Assembly (NCBI RefSeq): GCF_002261475.1
Contig: NZ_NEVN01000004.1
Location: forward strand, 372,001 to 436,000
Source: Bordetella genomosp. 5
GTDB lineage: Bacteria > Pseudomonadota > Gammaproteobacteria > Burkholderiales > Burkholderiaceae_B
Direction of reading: 5' to 3'
Length of the DNA stretch: 64,000 nt
Shown: piece by piece, positions 36,057-44,459 of the stretch
Position numbering within the stretch: the stretch's first letter is position 1
Layout: each line of letters starts with the position of its first letter
Translations under genes and position numbers: made by a program
The notes under the pieces: generated by a model
The model's input: only the letters and a program-made list of their open reading frames with translations
Database searches by the model: none
What the model was told of the DNA's origin: nothing

Positions 36057-37112
36057 ATGCGCTTCTCCGATCTCGACCAACGCCTCACCGCCCTCGGCGC
36101 CCGGCCCGTTCATCGCGGCCGGGTCGTGCGCGTCTGGCTGAACGGTCAGGCGCTCGACACGGGCACCCGGCGCAGACATTCCGATGATTTCCTCCCGCTC
36201 TCGCTGCGTGAGGGCCTGCCCGGCGTGACCGCCGAACTCGACGGCCTGGCGCGCATCCGCTCCGAACACGCCGGCGACGACGGCTCGCGCCTGCTGGTGG
36301 AGCTGGCCGACGGCCAGATGGTGGAAAGCGTGCTGCTGCCGCGCGACGGCCTCTGTGTGTCGACCCAGGTCGGCTGTGCGGTCGGCTGTCGTTTCTGCAT
36401 GACCGGCAAGAGCGGCCTGCTGCGTCAGGTGTCGAGCATGGAGATCCTGGCGCAGGTGGTGCTCGCGCGCCGCCAGCGCGCCGTGAAGAAGGTCGTCTTC
36501 ATGGGCATGGGCGAGCCCGCGCACAACCTGGAAAACGTGCTCGAGGCCATCGATCTGCTCGGCACCGAGGGCGGCATCGGCCACAAGAACCTCGTGTTCT
36601 CCACCGTGGGCGATCACCGTGTGTTCGATGCCCTGCCGCAGCAGCGCATCAAGCCCGCGCTCGCGCTCTCGCTGCACACGACCAAGGCCGAGCTGCGCGA
36701 ACACCTGCTGCCGCGCGCACCCCGGATCGCGCCTGACGAGCTCATCGCGCTCGGCGAGAAATACGCGCGCGACACCGGCTACCCGATCCAGTATCAGTGG
36801 ACGCTGCTCAAGGGCATCAACGACGGCAACGACGAGCTCGACGCCGTCCTGCGCCTGCTCAAGGGCAAGTACGGCGTGCTCAACGTCATCCCGTTCAACA
36901 GCCTCGAGGGCGACGACTACCAGCGCCCCGATCCCGAACGCATCCGCGACATCGTGCGATACCTGCACCAGGGCGGCGTGTTGGCCAAGGTGCGAAACAG
37001 CGCGGGCCAGGACGTGGATGCCGGCTGTGGTCAGCTGCGGGCGCGCGCGGTCGGGGCGGAGCAGGTAGTCGCGTTGCGCCGTCAGCGCACCGTGCGCGTG
37101 AACGCGGCGTAA
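36057..37112 (+). CDS. RlmN-like radical SAM RNA methyltransferase (paralogue)
   Basis: 351 aa. Radical SAM cluster ligands Cys107, Cys111 and Cys114 in VGCAVGCRFCMTGKSG, an upstream Cys100 (GLCVSTQVGC) equivalent to RlmN Cys118, and a C-terminal methyl-carrying Cys in DVDAGCGQLR. VFMGMGEPAHNLENV and VFSTVGDHR are also family segments. All cysteines of the RlmN/Cfr mechanism are kept, so it should methylate adenosine C2 (or C8) in RNA. It is shorter than E. coli RlmN at the N-terminus and lacks the usual ndk/pilF/ispG neighbourhood, which suggests a second copy. Confidence 0.85.
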   Translation: MRFSDLDQRLTALGARPVHRGRVVRVWLNGQALDTGTRRRHSDDFLPLSLREGLPGVTAELDGLARIRSEHAGDDGSRLLVELADGQMVESVLLPRDGLCVSTQVGCAVGCRFCMTGKSGLLRQVSSMEILAQVVLARRQRAVKKVVFMGMGEPAHNLENVLEAIDLLGTEGGIGHKNLVFSTVGDHRVFDALPQQRIKPALALSLHTTKAELREHLLPRAPRIAPDELIALGEKYARDTGYPIQYQWTLLKGINDGNDELDAVLRLLKGKYGVLNVIPFNSLEGDDYQRPDPERIRDIVRYLHQGGVLAKVRNSAGQDVDAGCGQLRARAVGAEQVVALRRQRTVRVNAA

Positions 37113-37200
37113 GCCGGCTTTCTACCGTATCGATGGCGCATGCCGGCCGGCACGCGACGGCTGATCGGCGCGCATCAACAGGGCGACGTTAGGTTATAAA

Positions 37201-37986
37201 ATGACGACCGGAATTGATCCGGGGGCCTGTGCCGCCATGTCCAAAGTCAACCACACCGATACCGTCAGGGAAACGCTGATCGCCAAACTCACGTATGGCG
37301 AGTACATGCCTGGCCACACGTTCAAGCTGCGCGAGCTGCTCGAAGACCCGGCGTTCCAGGGCATGAGCCAAACCCCGATCCGCGAGGCGCTGCTGCAGCT
37401 GGTGGCCAAGGATATCCTGATCGGTCAACGCGGCTTCAGCGTGCGCGTCCCGATTCCGTCCGTCGAGCACCTGACCGAAGTGCGTGCGATCCGTACCAAG
37501 CTGGAGGTGATGGCGGCGCTGCAGACGCTCGACGCCTGGACGCCCCGGCAGATCGCGCAGCTCGAGAGCCTGCACGTGGCGCTGGTAAAGGCCAAGGCGC
37601 GCGGCGATGCGCGGAGCCAGCTCAAGCAGAATGCCCTGTTCCATATGGCCTTGTGCCGTGTGGAAGAGAAGTCGTACCTCAAGACCATGATCCAGACGCT
37701 CTGGGCCATCACGGGGCCGAGCGTGGGGTTTCTCTACGAGAAGGGCTCGCCGGCCATCTTCAGCGGCACGCATCCGCACGAGGATATGCTCGAGGCCCTG
37801 CGAACCCGCGACGCGGCGCTACTCGAGAGCGCGCTGATCCGGGACCTGTCCGGATCGGGCACGAAGATCATCGAGGTACTGCACCAGAAGCTCAGCCCCG
37901 AGGCGCTGACCGTGCAGCCTTTCAAGAAGATGGAGCTGGTGCGTGCGCGCCAGCGCGCCGGGCGTCAGTTGCAGCAACTGGGCTAG
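37201..37986 (+). CDS. GntR-family regulator (FCD type)
   Basis: 261 aa: an N-terminal winged helix (TVRETLIAKLTYGEYMPGHTFKLRELLEDP, TPIREALLQLVAKDIL) followed by an all-helical FCD effector domain (EVRAIRTKLEVMAALQ, ALFHMALCRV, PHEDMLEALRTRDAALLE). The ATG at 37237 (MSKVNHTD) is an alternative start, and the first ATG lies in the AT-rich TTATAAAAT element. It converges with the Bug/SDR/ThDP operon that it probably controls. Confidence 0.88.
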   Translation: MTTGIDPGACAAMSKVNHTDTVRETLIAKLTYGEYMPGHTFKLRELLEDPAFQGMSQTPIREALLQLVAKDILIGQRGFSVRVPIPSVEHLTEVRAIRTKLEVMAALQTLDAWTPRQIAQLESLHVALVKAKARGDARSQLKQNALFHMALCRVEEKSYLKTMIQTLWAITGPSVGFLYEKGSPAIFSGTHPHEDMLEALRTRDAALLESALIRDLSGSGTKIIEVLHQKLSPEALTVQPFKKMELVRARQRAGRQLQQLG

Positions 37987-38011
37987 CCCGGCCCGAGGCC
38001 GGCGGCAGGGT

Positions 38012-38983
38012 TCAGAGATTGGTGGGAATGTTGGCGGCCTTGATCGCCTGGCCCATGAACTCGCGGCCGTCGACCAGCATCTTGTGATACTCGGCGCCAT
38101 CGACGGCCACGGGCTCCATGCCGCCCAGCACAAAGACCTTCGTGGTTTCCGGCGACTTCAGCGCCTGGATGGCGACGCGCTCGAGCTTGTCGCGCACGGC
38201 CGGATCCACGCCTTTGGGAAAGGCCAGGCCCAGCCACGAGTCCACCTCGACGTCATAGCCCTGTTCCTTCATCGTCGGGATATCGGGCAGCTCGGTCCAG
38301 CGCATCGGGCTCGCGCTCGCCAGCATACGCATCTTTCCTGCATTGACGTGCGGCATGATGTCGGAGGGGTTCTGCACGATGACATCGACCTGGCGGCTCA
38401 GCAGCGCGGACACCGTTTCGGCACCCGACTTGTAGCTGACCTGTTCGAAAGTGCCGCCCGTTTTACGACCCAGCTCGTACATCGCGATGTTGTTTGGCGC
38501 CGACGGAGCGCCGAAGAAGACGCCTTTGCCTTTCTTGCTGGCCTCGACCAGATCGTCCAGGGTCTTGTACGGCGAATCGGCGAGCACCGCCACGCCATAC
38601 TTGAATCGCCCGACCCCCGCCACGAAGTCGAAGCTGTCGGCCGTGTAGTCGACCTTCATCAGATGCGGCGTGATGGAAATGGTCGAGTACGTCACGATGC
38701 CGAACGTGTAGCCATCGGGCTTTTGCCGCGCCAGCTGCGATACGCCCAGCGTGCCCTGTGCGCCGGCGCGATTCTGGATCACGACCGGCTTGTCCAGGAT
38801 GGCCTCCATGCCCCGGGCCAGCCCGCGGGCGGCGACGTCGGTGTTGCCGCCCGCGCCGTAGTTCACGTACATGTTCAGCTCACGCGCAGGGTAGTCGGCG
38901 GCTTGCTGGGCGCCGGCCGCGAACGATGCCAGCGTGGCGCCGATCGCGGTCGCCAACGCCACGATGATTCTATTTGTCGTCAT
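38012..38983 (-). CDS. Bug/TctC-family solute receptor
   Basis: 323 aa, start at 38983 after AAGGAGACAACC. Signal peptide MTTNRIIVALATAIGATLASFAAGAQQAA cut before DYPARE. Family motifs in variant form are MYVNYGAGGNTDVAARGLAR, IQNRAGAQGTLG and RQKPDGYT. It carries the 'YGAGGxTDV' variant shared with the other receptor of this operon, so the two form a subfamily distinct from those at 5-12 kb. Last gene of the operon. Ligand unknown. Confidence 0.9.
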   Translation of the reverse strand: MTTNRIIVALATAIGATLASFAAGAQQAADYPARELNMYVNYGAGGNTDVAARGLARGMEAILDKPVVIQNRAGAQGTLGVSQLARQKPDGYTFGIVTYSTISITPHLMKVDYTADSFDFVAGVGRFKYGVAVLADSPYKTLDDLVEASKKGKGVFFGAPSAPNNIAMYELGRKTGGTFEQVSYKSGAETVSALLSRQVDVIVQNPSDIMPHVNAGKMRMLASASPMRWTELPDIPTMKEQGYDVEVDSWLGLAFPKGVDPAVRDKLERVAIQALKSPETTKVFVLGGMEPVAVDGAEYHKMLVDGREFMGQAIKAANIPTNL

Positions 38984-39009
38984 GGTTGTCTCCTTGGTGG
39001 GTGGTGGCG

Positions 39010-39765
39010 TCAGGACATGAAGACGCCACCGTTGATGTCCAGGCATGCGCCGGTCGTGAAGGCCGCGGCCTCGGCGCACAGCATGGCAACCGCGTAGGCA
39101 ACCTCTTCAGGTTGTCCGATGCGGCCGACAGGGATGGCGCTGGCGAGGCGCGCGTTGAGCTCCGCGCCGCCCTGCATCGCCATGTCGGTCTGCACGCGGC
39201 CGGGTGCGATCGCGTTGCAGGTGATGCCGTAGGGCGCCATCTCGAGCGCGACAGCACGGGTCCAGGCAAGCAGCGCCGCCTTGCTCATCATGTAGGTCGG
39301 ACCCGAGACCGCGCTTTTGCTGCGTCCGGCCAGCGAGGCGATGTTGACGATGCGGCCCCAGCGACGCTCCCGCATGCGAGGCAGAACGTGTTGCGCGAGC
39401 AACATGGGCGCCAGTGCATTGACACGCATGGTGTCGTCGAACTCGGCGGCCGTCGCCGTCAGCACGCCGTTGGAGAGGCCGCGCGGGTTCTTCAGGCTGA
39501 CGCCGGCGTTGTTCACCAGGATGTCGATATCGCCGAGATCGCTGGCCAGCTTGTTTACGAAGGGGCCGAACGTATCGGGTTGCGTCATGTCGAGCGACAT
39601 CACATGAGCCCGGCTCGACAGGGCCTCGGGGATGTCGCCATGCACGCGGCCGGAGCGGCCGGTCAGCACGACGATATGACCCTGGCGCAGCAGTTCGATG
39701 CCGCTGGCCAGCCCGATGCCGCGGGTGCCGCCGGTGATGAGCGCCAGCTTGCCTGAGGAATGCAT
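39010..39765 (-). CDS. Short-chain dehydrogenase/reductase
   Basis: 251-aa classical SDR. Cofactor motif ITGGTRGIGLASG (TGxxxGIG), LVNNAGVS, catalytic Ser in NIASLAGRSKS, and a YxxxK-position variant: the active-site stretch reads GPTYMMSKAALLAWTR (Y-M-M-S-K). C-terminal MLCAEAAAFTTGACLDINGG. The oxidised or reduced substrate is unknown. 26 bases before the Bug gene. Confidence 0.88.
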   Translation of the reverse strand: MHSSGKLALITGGTRGIGLASGIELLRQGHIVVLTGRSGRVHGDIPEALSSRAHVMSLDMTQPDTFGPFVNKLASDLGDIDILVNNAGVSLKNPRGLSNGVLTATAAEFDDTMRVNALAPMLLAQHVLPRMRERRWGRIVNIASLAGRSKSAVSGPTYMMSKAALLAWTRAVALEMAPYGITCNAIAPGRVQTDMAMQGGAELNARLASAIPVGRIGQPEEVAYAVAMLCAEAAAFTTGACLDINGGVFMS

Positions 39766-39834
39766 GTTGCGTGTCTCCGCGGTGAAGTAGGGTGCGGCGG
39801 CAGGCTTGCCGCCGCGGGCTGCCGTGACGCCGGT

Positions 39835-40800
39835 TCAGTTCAGCATCGGGATGTTCATTTCTTTGATGAACACGCCCATGTTCACGTAACCGTCGCGCAG
39901 CTTCTGCGCGAAGGCCGGGCCGTCGACCTGATTGACGTACATGTGCTGGGTTTTCATGAACTCCACGTATTGCGGATTGGCCAGGATCTTCAGCGTGGCG
40001 GCCTGCAGCTTTCTGCCGATGTCCGCCGGAATTCCCTTGGGCGCTGCGAGGCCCAGGCTGCTGTAGACCTGCACGTCATAGCCCTGTTCGCGCGCCGTAG
40101 GCACGCTCTCCTGGCCTGCGATGCGCTGTTCTGTCATGGAGGCGATCAGGCGCAACTGGCCGGACTGCACCAGCGGCAGAAGGTCTTGCGGGTTTTGCAG
40201 CGCGGACTCCACATGGCCGCCCGCGGCCGCCGTCGCGGCCTCGAGGCCGGACTTGTAGTTCACCTCCTCGAAGGTGCCGCCGGTGGTCCTCTTCAGCGTG
40301 GCATACGGGATGTTGTTCGGCGCACCCGTCACGCCATAGGTGATGCCCTTCGGCTTCTTGCTGGCGGCGATGTAGTCGTCCATGTTCTTGATGGGCGAGG
40401 AGCTGGGCACCACCAGCCCATAGGAAAACGTGCCGATCTCGCCGAAGTAGGTGAAGTCGTCCACCGTAAAGGGAGGCTTGGACATGCGCTGCGCGGTATA
40501 GGTCAGGGCGTTGTAGCCGGCTACACCGAGCGAGTAGCCATCGGGTTTGGCCTTGGCCAGGTGGCTCATTTGCAGCGTGCCCTGCGCGCCGGGGCGGTTG
40601 ACCACCACAATGGGCTGACCCAGCTCTTTTTCGAGAAAGGTCGCGAACTTGCGTGCCATGACGTCGGTGGCGCCGCCCGCGCCATACGGCACGCTGAGTT
40701 CGATGGACCGGATGGGATACGCGGTTTGCGCCTGCGCCGACACGCTGAAGCCGCCAAGGATGGCGATCGCTGCGATCGGGCCGATGGCTTTGTGTTTCAT
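39835..40800 (-). CDS. Bug/TctC-family solute receptor
   Basis: 321 aa. Signal peptide MKHKAIGPIAAIAILGGFSVSAQAQ; motifs LSVPYGAGGATDVMARKFA, VNRPGAQGTLQMSHLAKAKPDGYS and a NYKSG ligand segment. AAGGAGACAAAC ribosome site. It sits between two SDR genes in the GntR-linked operon and is a close relative of the receptor at 38012-38983. Confidence 0.9.
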   Translation of the reverse strand: MKHKAIGPIAAIAILGGFSVSAQAQTAYPIRSIELSVPYGAGGATDVMARKFATFLEKELGQPIVVVNRPGAQGTLQMSHLAKAKPDGYSLGVAGYNALTYTAQRMSKPPFTVDDFTYFGEIGTFSYGLVVPSSSPIKNMDDYIAASKKPKGITYGVTGAPNNIPYATLKRTTGGTFEEVNYKSGLEAATAAAGGHVESALQNPQDLLPLVQSGQLRLIASMTEQRIAGQESVPTAREQGYDVQVYSSLGLAAPKGIPADIGRKLQAATLKILANPQYVEFMKTQHMYVNQVDGPAFAQKLRDGYVNMGVFIKEMNIPMLN

Positions 40801-40844
40801 GTTTGTCTCCTTTTTTATGGTGCTGCGGGTGGTACCGCCCTGTG

Positions 40845-41600
40845 CTACTGCATGAACAAACCTCCATTGACGTCGAGTACGGCGCCGGAGATGAAATCAC
40901 CCGACGGCGCGCAGAAGAAGGCAATGGCTTTGGCGACCTCTTCGGGTGTGCCCATGCGGCGCAGCGGTGTGCTGCTGTTCAGGCGTGCCGTGACTTCCGC
41001 GCCCGCGGAGGCCGTCATGGGCGAGGCGATGCGGCCCGGCGTCACCGCGTTGCACGTGATGCCATAGGGGCCGAGCTCTTCGGCGGCGTAGCGCGTCAGG
41101 CCGAGCACGGCGGTCTTGGTGCAGACGTACGCCACGCCAGGCACGGTTGAGCGGGTGCGCGCGGCCTGCGAAGACAGATTGACGATCCTGCCCCATTCCT
41201 GGCCCATCATGTCCGGGGCGGTCTTCTGGATCAGCGTGAGCAGCGACGTGAGGTTGATGTCCACCACGCTTTTCCACTCCTGCGCCGAGACGTCCAGGAT
41301 TCCGCGGCCCGTGCCATCCGGTGTTTTCGGCGAAATGCCGGCATTGTTGATGAGGACGGAGATCCCGCCCCATCTGTCGCGCACCTCGGCCAGTGCCGCG
41401 TCGATCCGGCTCGCGTCGGTGACATCCACGGTCTGAGTCATGACGCGCTCTTTGTCGTTCTCCAGCTCCGCCGGAAATTGTCCGGCGACATCCCACATCA
41501 CCACCCTGAAGCCGCTGGCATGCAGCTCCCTGGCCGTCGCCGCGCCGATCCCGCCGGCGGCGCCGGTGACCAGCGCGACCTTGAACTTGTCGTGGCCCAT
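40845..41600 (-). CDS. Short-chain dehydrogenase/reductase
   Basis: 251-aa SDR with VTGAAGGIGAATA, LINNAGISPKTPDG, Ser in NLSSQAARTRS, YxxxK as GVAYVCTKTAVLGLTRYAA and a C-terminal FISGAVLDVNGGLFMQ. AGGAG lies five bases upstream of ATG 41600, so this was chosen over the adjacent ATG at 41603. FabG-like in form; the operon suggests a catabolic role. Confidence 0.88.
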   Translation of the reverse strand: MGHDKFKVALVTGAAGGIGAATARELHASGFRVVMWDVAGQFPAELENDKERVMTQTVDVTDASRIDAALAEVRDRWGGISVLINNAGISPKTPDGTGRGILDVSAQEWKSVVDINLTSLLTLIQKTAPDMMGQEWGRIVNLSSQAARTRSTVPGVAYVCTKTAVLGLTRYAAEELGPYGITCNAVTPGRIASPMTASAGAEVTARLNSSTPLRRMGTPEEVAKAIAFFCAPSGDFISGAVLDVNGGLFMQ

Positions 41601-41684
41601 CATTGCTCCTGGAAATAGCGATTGCGCATCGCGCGAGGGCGAGGCAGCCGGGCGCGCGTCGACGCCATCCGGCTGCCCGCCTCA

Positions 41685-42431
41685 TCAGCTCATGAAGAAT
41701 CCGCCGTTGATGTCGATGACCGCGCCGTTGGTAAAGCCGGCATGCTCGCTGCAGAGGTAGGCGATGCCGGCGGCGATCTCGACGGGCTGGCCAATGCGGC
41801 GCACGGGAATCTGCTCCGCATACCCCTCGTTGACGCCGGGCGCGGCGTTCTCGGTCATCGCCGACAGAACACGGCCGGGGGCCACCGCATTGCAGGTGAT
41901 GCCGTGCGGGCCCATCTCGGCGGCGGTCGCGCGAGTCAGGCCCAGGACGGCCGACTTGCTCATCATGTACAGCGGGCCAGACACGATGGATTTGCTTCGG
42001 CCGGCCAACGAGGCGACGTTCACAATGCGACCCCAGCGCTTGTGCATCATGCCGGGCAGGACCCGCTGGGTCATTTGCATCAGCGCCAGGGTATTGATGC
42101 GCATCATGTCGAAAAACTGCGCCTCGGTGGCATCGAGCAGGCTTTGCGGCTGTCCGTTGGCGCCTCGGATCGAGATGCCGGCGTTGTTGACCAGGATGTC
42201 GATGGCGCCATGGCGGGCCAGCACGTCCGAGGTCACCTTTTGCTGCTCGTCCGGATGTTGCAGGTCGAGCGTCACGGCCCGGGCGCGTTCGCGTAGCGAC
42301 GCGTCGATCCTGTCGAGATCCGTGGCGTTGCGATCGGTGAAGTACACCGTGTGCCCCGCCTCGAGCAGCGCCACGCCGGTGGCGAATCCGATGCCACTGG
42401 CGGCGCCAGTGACCAGTGCGACTTTATTCAT
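41685..42431 (-). CDS. Short-chain dehydrogenase/reductase
   Basis: 248-aa SDR. VTGAASGIGFATG, VNNAGISIRGA, Ser in NVASLAGRSKSIVSG, active-site GPLYMMSKSAVLGLTR (YMMSK) and C-terminal FTNGAVIDINGGFFMS. It is clearly similar to the SDR at 39010-39765, implying duplication inside the operon. 27 bases downstream of the ThDP-enzyme gene. Confidence 0.88.
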   Translation of the reverse strand: MNKVALVTGAASGIGFATGVALLEAGHTVYFTDRNATDLDRIDASLRERARAVTLDLQHPDEQQKVTSDVLARHGAIDILVNNAGISIRGANGQPQSLLDATEAQFFDMMRINTLALMQMTQRVLPGMMHKRWGRIVNVASLAGRSKSIVSGPLYMMSKSAVLGLTRATAAEMGPHGITCNAVAPGRVLSAMTENAAPGVNEGYAEQIPVRRIGQPVEIAAGIAYLCSEHAGFTNGAVIDINGGFFMS

Positions 42432-42458
42432 ATGGGGTCTCTGATGGCGGTTGGCGGG

Positions 42459-44192
42459 TCAGACCTGGGCATCGGGCGTGTAGAACGTGATGGGCGGGTA
42501 GGCCTGATCCGTGCACATCACTTCGATCAGCGTGCCTGTGTCATGCCGCGCCGCGGTCGCGATGGCGTCGCGAAGCTGCGCGGGGTCGGTGATCCGCACG
42601 CCGTTCAGCCCCGCCGCGCGAGCGATGGCCGCGTGATCCACCGAGGCGAAGTGCACCGCCGACGTGTGCGAGCCGTACTTGAGGCATTCGGCGTGCTTCT
42701 GATACCCGAGGATGCCGTTGTTGATCAGGATGGTGACCACCTTGATGCCCATCCGCGCGGCGGTTTCCATTTCCGACCACACGTGGCCGAAGCCGCCGTC
42801 GCCGACGAGGCAGTACGTGGTGCCGGCTTCATTCGCCACGCGCGCACCCATGGCCATCGGCATGCCCCAGCCCAGCCCCGCGAGGCCGCGCGGCGTGAGG
42901 AAACGCTGGCCGCACTTGCGCACCTTGAGGTAGTTGGTGACCCACAGCGTGGAGTAGCTGGCATCCGCCACCACCGTGTCGTCGGCGCCCAGCAGCGCGT
43001 CGAGCTCGGCCATGATGCGTTCCGGCCGAATCGGCACGTCGTTGCTCTGCAGCAGGGGCGCCACTTCACTTTGGTGCCGGTCGCGGCCGCGCGCGATGGC
43101 GGTGGCGACATCCTTGCGCGCGGCCGTACGCTCGCGCAGATCGGCTTTGGTGGCCAATTGCAGCATGGCCTGCAGCGTTGCCTTCGCGTCGCCAACCAGC
43201 CGCACCTGGGTTTCGTAGTTGCGCCCGATCTCCTGGGGGTCGATGTCCAGGTGGATATAGGTTGCGTTCTTCGGATACAACGCCCAGCTGTCGGTGCCGT
43301 TCTGGTTGGTGCGATTGCCCACCAGCAGCACGACATCGGCGTCGCTGATGAAGGGCTTGAGGTAGCGGCCCGAGCCGTTCGGGCCGAGGCAGTTGGCGAT
43401 CACGCCGAGCGCCAGTTCATGGCTGTCGGGTATGGCACCTTTGCCCATGTTGGTGGTGGCCAAGGGCACGCTCATCGCCTCGGCGAAATCCGTGAGCTCC
43501 TGCGCCGCCTGGGACACATGCACGCCGCCGCCGCTCACGATCACCGGCCGCTTGGCCGAGGCGAGCAGCGCGATCGCCTTCTCCATGGCCTGCGGGTTGG
43601 CGCAAGGGCGATCAAGCGGAAAGCGGCCGAGCGAGAGGGTGCGGGCGAAAGGGGCGGGGACGGCTTGCTCCTGCAGCAGATCCGCGGGCAGCAGCAGTGC
43701 GACGGGCCCCGGACGCCCCGACGTGGCTACCACGAAGGCTTGGTCGATGTAGTCCTCGACGCGGGTGGCCAGATCGATCCGGCGCACCCATTTGCAGACC
43801 GATCCCAGCATCGCGATGTGATCGAGATCCTGGAACGCGTTTTTGTCGTGCTGGTCCCGGTTCACGTCTTGCACCAGGGCGATCACCGGAATCGAGACCT
43901 TCTGTGCCTCGGCCAGCGGAGCCACCAGGAGCGCGGCAGCCGGGCCATTCTGGGCAGTGACGATGGCGGGGGTGTTGCTCATGCGGGCGTAGGCATCGGC
44001 CATATACCCCCCCGCGTTTTCCGTGCGGTAGGACACCTGTTTGATGCCGATCTGCTCGGCCGCGAGCACGAACATGCTGGGCAGGCTCTGGCCGAAAAAG
44101 TGCGTCACGCCATGCTTCTTGAGCGCCGCGGCGAGCAGGTGCGCCACGGTGTCCTGCTTGGTGAATCCCGTCTTCGTCAATGGGCTGGTCAT
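42459..44192 (-). CDS. Thiamine-diphosphate-dependent enzyme (acetolactate-synthase-like)
   Basis: 577 aa, three ThDP-fold domains. Catalytic Glu in SYRTENAGGYMADAYAR, central domain VIVSGGGVHVSQAA, and the ThDP-Mg motif beginning LVGDGGFGH and ending INNGILG. The acetolactate-synthase superfamily also includes carboxylases, lyases and hydrolases; with SDRs and Bug receptors around it, a catabolic 2-oxoacid or acyloin enzyme is more likely than branched-chain biosynthesis. No ilvN-like small subunit is present. First gene of the operon, with the palindrome at 44239-44260 upstream. Confidence 0.85.
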   Translation of the reverse strand: MTSPLTKTGFTKQDTVAHLLAAALKKHGVTHFFGQSLPSMFVLAAEQIGIKQVSYRTENAGGYMADAYARMSNTPAIVTAQNGPAAALLVAPLAEAQKVSIPVIALVQDVNRDQHDKNAFQDLDHIAMLGSVCKWVRRIDLATRVEDYIDQAFVVATSGRPGPVALLLPADLLQEQAVPAPFARTLSLGRFPLDRPCANPQAMEKAIALLASAKRPVIVSGGGVHVSQAAQELTDFAEAMSVPLATTNMGKGAIPDSHELALGVIANCLGPNGSGRYLKPFISDADVVLLVGNRTNQNGTDSWALYPKNATYIHLDIDPQEIGRNYETQVRLVGDAKATLQAMLQLATKADLRERTAARKDVATAIARGRDRHQSEVAPLLQSNDVPIRPERIMAELDALLGADDTVVADASYSTLWVTNYLKVRKCGQRFLTPRGLAGLGWGMPMAMGARVANEAGTTYCLVGDGGFGHVWSEMETAARMGIKVVTILINNGILGYQKHAECLKYGSHTSAVHFASVDHAAIARAAGLNGVRITDPAQLRDAIATAARHDTGTLIEVMCTDQAYPPITFYTPDAQV

Positions 44193-44238
44193 GCGTCGTC
44201 TCCGCTTTTTGGGTCGAGGTATCGAACGCAGTTTAGGT

Positions 44239-44260
44239 GAATTATTTTATAAATTAATTC
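44239..44260. promoter_or_regulatory. 22-bp palindromic operator upstream of the ThDP operon
   Basis: Twenty of 22 positions are symmetric: arms GAATTA and TAATTC around a TTTATAAA-like centre. It is 47 bases before the ThDP-enzyme ATG, in an otherwise GC-rich context. The internal ATTTTATAA recurs inverted as TTATAAAAT at 37194-37202, at the start of the GntR gene, so this is probably the GntR site. Confidence 0.6.
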
Positions 44261-44459
44261 TGGTTAGCCCTAGGTTGGCAATGGGAGCCAGGGGAGGTGG
44301 GCAGCGATCCATGCGGAGCGGGCACGTGCGCGCCGAGGCTGGCGCAACGACGAAGGCATCGAGTGCGTGGCCGACGCCAGCCGCGCTGGTTATCCATGAC
44401 ATGGCATGGATATTGCTTTTTTCCTGAGTGATTTTTCGTAGTTCACTCAGGAGTTTCGA

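Noticed and set aside
42459-44192. ilvB biosynthetic acetolactate synthase
   Set aside because: No ilvN or ilvC partner; surrounded by SDR and Bug receptor genes, so a catabolic ThDP enzyme is more likely.
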